A stretch of 64,000 nucleotides of DNA. Source: CAJWOS01 sp964502005. Its GTDB lineage: Bacteria > Myxococcota_A > UBA796 > UBA2385. Position 1 is the first letter of the stretch. Each line of letters begins with the position of its first letter. Positions 61,728-64,000 of the stretch are shown here, in pieces. Location of the stretch: positions 138,965-202,964 of the forward strand of contig CAZCUX010000013.1 of assembly GCA_964502005.1 (NCBI GenBank), in the 5' to 3' direction. Position numbers and translations under genes: made by a program. The notes beneath the pieces are model-generated. The model had not been told where the DNA came from. It did not search any database and saw nothing but the letters and a program-made list of their open reading frames with translations.

Positions 61728-63467
61728 CTAACTCAGCGAACTCTCGACAGACTTGGGACCGTAGCGGGTCAGCACGCCACGTAGGTCGGCCAAGGTCAGC
61801 GGCTTGCTCGTGAAGCCGTCCATGCCCGCGGCTACGCATTCGGCGCGGTCGGCGGGCGTTGCATTTGCAGTCAGCGCGACGATTGGGCGCGTCCAACCTG
61901 CAGCGCGCAGCGTGCGCGTGGCCTCGAAGCCGTCCATGCCGGGCATCTGGCAGTCCATCAAAATGAGGTCGAAGGCATCGGGCGCGTCGACCACCGCGGA
62001 CACCGCCTGAAAACCGTCCGGGGCAATGGTTACCTGACAGTCGCACCGTTCGAGCATCAACCGCACGACCTCTTGGTTGATTTCGTTGTCTTCAGCCAAG
62101 AGAACCCGGCGGGTGTTGCCTTCCGATGCTTGCTCCCCTGGCTCTTCCGCGACGGGACCCGCAGCCGGTGACAGCACGATTCGTACGGTAACGGTCGTTC
62201 CCTTTCCTGGTGTACTCACGAGAGAGATGGTTCCGCCCATCATCTCGACCAAGCGAGCGACGATGCTCAGGCCCAAGCCTGAGCCGCCGAAACGTCTCGC
62301 GGTCCCCTGTTCCGCTTGGGTGAATGGCTGGAAGACTGCAGCTTGTCGGTCTTTTGGGATTCCAACGCCAGTGTCGCGAACAACAAGGACGACGTCCAGA
62401 CGGCCGTCTTCGGTTCGGCGAGTCACGGTGGAGGTCAGGGCGACCTCTCCGTCTTCGGTGAACTTGACGGCATTTCCGACAAGGTTCAGCAGTATCTGCC
62501 GAAGACGAAGGGGGTCCGAAAGCACCATCGCTGGCCCTTCGTGGGAGTGGTGGAGCGCGATTCCACGGGTTGCTGCGCGAGTGTGGAGAATCTGCCCGAT
62601 GTCCTCTACCAAAGCACCCAAGTCTACGGGTTGCGACTCGATGTCGAGCTGGCCGGACTCAATGCGCGAGAGGTCGAGGATGTCGTCGACCAAGCCGAGG
62701 AGTGTGCGGCCCGCACCCTCAAGCAGCGAAAGTTGGCGTGCATGCCGCGCGTCGAGACCGGCACCACGCAATACTTCCGCCACGCCAACCACTGCGGTCA
62801 ATGGCGTGCGAATCTCGTGGCTCATGGTGGCCAAAAAGGCCGACTTTGCGCGATTGGCGACCTCCGCCTCGTGCATTGCAGCCTCAGCTGCTTTTCGGGA
62901 CGCAAGCGCCTCCGCACGGGATGCCTCGGCATTGGCGACGTGCCGGTTTTGCGCCTGTTCGTAGGCAAGCGCGGTCAAGGCAATCAGAACGATAGACGCG
63001 ATGGGGGTGATGACGTGGAGTATCCGCGCGGCCTCGATGTCGAGACGGGAAGGGGGCACGTGGTCCCCCGCCGCCAGCAACAGGAGAAGACTGACACTCG
63101 TGAGTCCCGCCCAGTACATCGCTGCACGCGAACCCAACAAAAACGCCATCATGACGGGGATGATGGGGTAGACGAAGATGGCGGGAGCACCGAGTCCCCC
63201 GCCCGAAAATACGATCAGGCCAGACGCACCCAACCAAAGCGTGAGCCCGAGCGCATGAGACACCGCGCCCAGTGATTGTTTTCGATGCGCCCGAACCATG
63301 AGTGCAGTGAGAGCAAGTGCGGCAGTCCCCGCGATAGTTGCGCCCAGCAAGTTGTCGGTCAACGCGCTGCTCACACTTCCAACCGCGCCGACGGCAGAAA
63401 GGCCAATGACCATGCGTCTTACGTATTGCAGCCGTGAGGATGCTTGTTCCGCGCCGTCGTCCAACAA
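61728..63467 (-). CDS. Membrane hybrid histidine kinase (HisKA-HATPase-REC)
   Basis: 579 residues from TTG 63467, five bases after AGGAG; TTG 63464 is equal. A CTG-start extension of 93 codons is discussed in the findings. Residues about 20-170 hold six hydrophobic segments, probably a MASE-like sensor in the membrane. A coiled region leads to HisKA with H217 in SHEIRTPLTAV, HATPase (N-box GNAVKF, GSGLGLSI) and a receiver with D505 in LILMDCQMPGMDG and a conserved Lys in SKPLT near 555. The layout is that of a hybrid kinase that passes phosphate from H217 to its own receiver and then to a separate phosphotransfer protein, which is not in view. Signal unknown. Confidence 0.93.
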   Translation of the reverse strand: MLDDGAEQASSRLQYVRRMVIGLSAVGAVGSVSSALTDNLLGATIAGTAALALTALMVRAHRKQSLGAVSHALGLTLWLGASGLIVFSGGGLGAPAIFVYPIIPVMMAFLLGSRAAMYWAGLTSVSLLLLLAAGDHVPPSRLDIEAARILHVITPIASIVLIALTALAYEQAQNRHVANAEASRAEALASRKAAEAAMHEAEVANRAKSAFLATMSHEIRTPLTAVVGVAEVLRGAGLDARHARQLSLLEGAGRTLLGLVDDILDLSRIESGQLDIESQPVDLGALVEDIGQILHTRAATRGIALHHSHEGPAMVLSDPLRLRQILLNLVGNAVKFTEDGEVALTSTVTRRTEDGRLDVVLVVRDTGVGIPKDRQAAVFQPFTQAEQGTARRFGGSGLGLSIVARLVEMMGGTISLVSTPGKGTTVTVRIVLSPAAGPVAEEPGEQASEGNTRRVLLAEDNEINQEVVRLMLERCDCQVTIAPDGFQAVSAVVDAPDAFDLILMDCQMPGMDGFEATRTLRAAGWTRPIVALTANATPADRAECVAAGMDGFTSKPLTLADLRGVLTRYGPKSVESSLS

Positions 63468-64000
63468 TCGAGCTCCTAAGAGGAAGGACCAATATCGTAC
63501 ATCGGTCCAGCATTGGCCAGACTGTACGGTACTCTCGACGCGAGGGAGCGGATTGAAATTGCCGTTGGCTACCGAAAGACAGGCCGTTGCTTCGCGCTCT
63601 ATTTCGAGGAGGGAGGGCATGCCTTCGAGTCCCCCGGTACTGGTGCGCGGTATCGGAAGTACAGGAAACATCCTTATACTGGTGACGCCGGTGGTCCGCC
63701 TCGACCCACGCATTGGTTCAGGTACATCAACGACAATCGTTTGCAGACGTACCTCCTTGGAAAATATTCACCGATTTCCCAGATCTCGCACAAAATTCCT
63801 TGCCGCTGGGGAGTGGGTAGCATAGACTGTTTGGGTGCTGAGGGCGAGGCGCGCTTCGCGAGCCAGCTTCGAGCACATATACAACACCCCGTTGAGGGTG
63901 TCGTTCGTCGTGTTTGCTGTATGCGATGTCATCCAGTCTACACTTCGGTCTTTGAAAATCAGGCAGCAGCCACGTCAGTTCCCCGTTGGGACTACTCTTC
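63468..64000 (-). other. Upstream region of the hybrid kinase
   Basis: 533 bases of visibly lower GC without a convincing gene. On the minus strand a perfect AAGGAGGT (63758-63751) lies 280 bases before the kinase start but is followed only by a CTG at five bases from its GGAGG core. A frame open from the right edge to a TGA at 63727 could be a gene tail, but its composition (Cys, His and Pro rich) is not convincing. Confidence 0.55.

Noticed and set aside
63768..63932. 54-codon minus-strand open frame ending just before the strong AAGGAGGT
   Set aside because: It is in frame with the kinase after a TGA and has no binding site; too short and without family support.
63727..64000. Minus-strand frame open from the right edge to a TGA at 63727
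   Set aside because: Could be the tail of a gene beyond the window, but the residue mix (many Cys, Pro and His) is not protein-like and there is no family match I can name.
1..64000. tRNA genes, CRISPR repeats, insertion sequences and a phage or toxin-antitoxin system
   Set aside because: I looked for cloverleaf ends, direct repeats with spacers, transposase motifs and toxin-antitoxin pairs, and found none I could support.

Overview
The window comes from a GC-rich (visibly above 60 percent) Gram-negative bacterium. Several traits point to Myxococcota or a close deltaproteobacterial relative: many small lipoproteins, MopE-type DGxDNxCDG repeats, a HYDIN-like/vWA lipoprotein, Asp-Thr/Asp-Ser repeats, a C-terminal domain like that of AgmX proteins, and very large Ser/Thr-kinase/ATPase/histidine-kinase fusions. 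This placement is inference. I saw no rRNA, tRNA, CRISPR array, insertion sequence or phage gene. Genes are densely packed, often with ATGA or TGATG overlaps, and several start with GTG or TTG behind a clear ribosome binding site.

Layout. 1-1754 (minus): a secreted protein cut by the window edge, coupled to a radical SAM protein. 2012-8979 (plus): PpiC lipoprotein, FabL-like enoyl reductase, esterase lipoprotein, a SurA-like/DsbA fusion lipoprotein, an HTTM membrane protein and a DTDSDT-repeat lipoprotein ending at a strong terminator. 9060-13130: a membrane-anchored secreted protein (minus), then a GT39-like membrane protein, an RluD-type pseudouridine synthase and a YbaK-like deacylase. 13230-17160 (minus): HYDIN/vWA lipoprotein and metG. 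17292-23981 (plus): two unknowns, a peroxiredoxin, a DUF4261-like protein, an RluE-type enzyme and a cassette of three lipoproteins around a putative outer-membrane protein. 24002-25837 (minus): a lipoprotein joining MopE repeats to a ferritin-like diiron domain.

26051-33236 (plus): a lipase-like lipoprotein overlapping lutABC (lactate oxidation), then a membrane protein, a pentaheme cytochrome c and an acyltransferase. 33269-34963 (minus): a beta-barrel candidate and a PilZ protein. 35168-39344 (plus): two unknown genes and an 825-residue protein with two DUF1521/MIIA self-cleavage domains, the most unusual gene here. 39614-51503: a 2080-residue kinase-ATPase-GAF-PAS-histidine kinase-receiver protein, a receiver-histidine kinase, and on the other strand a phytase-like lipoprotein and a second kinase-ATPase. 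51700-53421 (minus): a membrane-anchored Cys-rich protein, an RNase Z-like hydrolase and a MazG-like enzyme. 53524-58020 (plus): three glycosyltransferases interleaved with a membrane protein and a small Cys-rich protein. 57884-63467: an AlkC-like protein that overlaps the last glycosyltransferase tail to tail, a VOC-SRPBCC fusion, a QEGLA-motif protein and a membrane hybrid histidine kinase.

The common themes are the cell envelope (lipoproteins, oxidative and prolyl folding, surface glycans) and signalling. I found no complete defence system. The best candidates for undescribed biology are the double MIIA protein with its neighbours and the kinase cluster that follows it.
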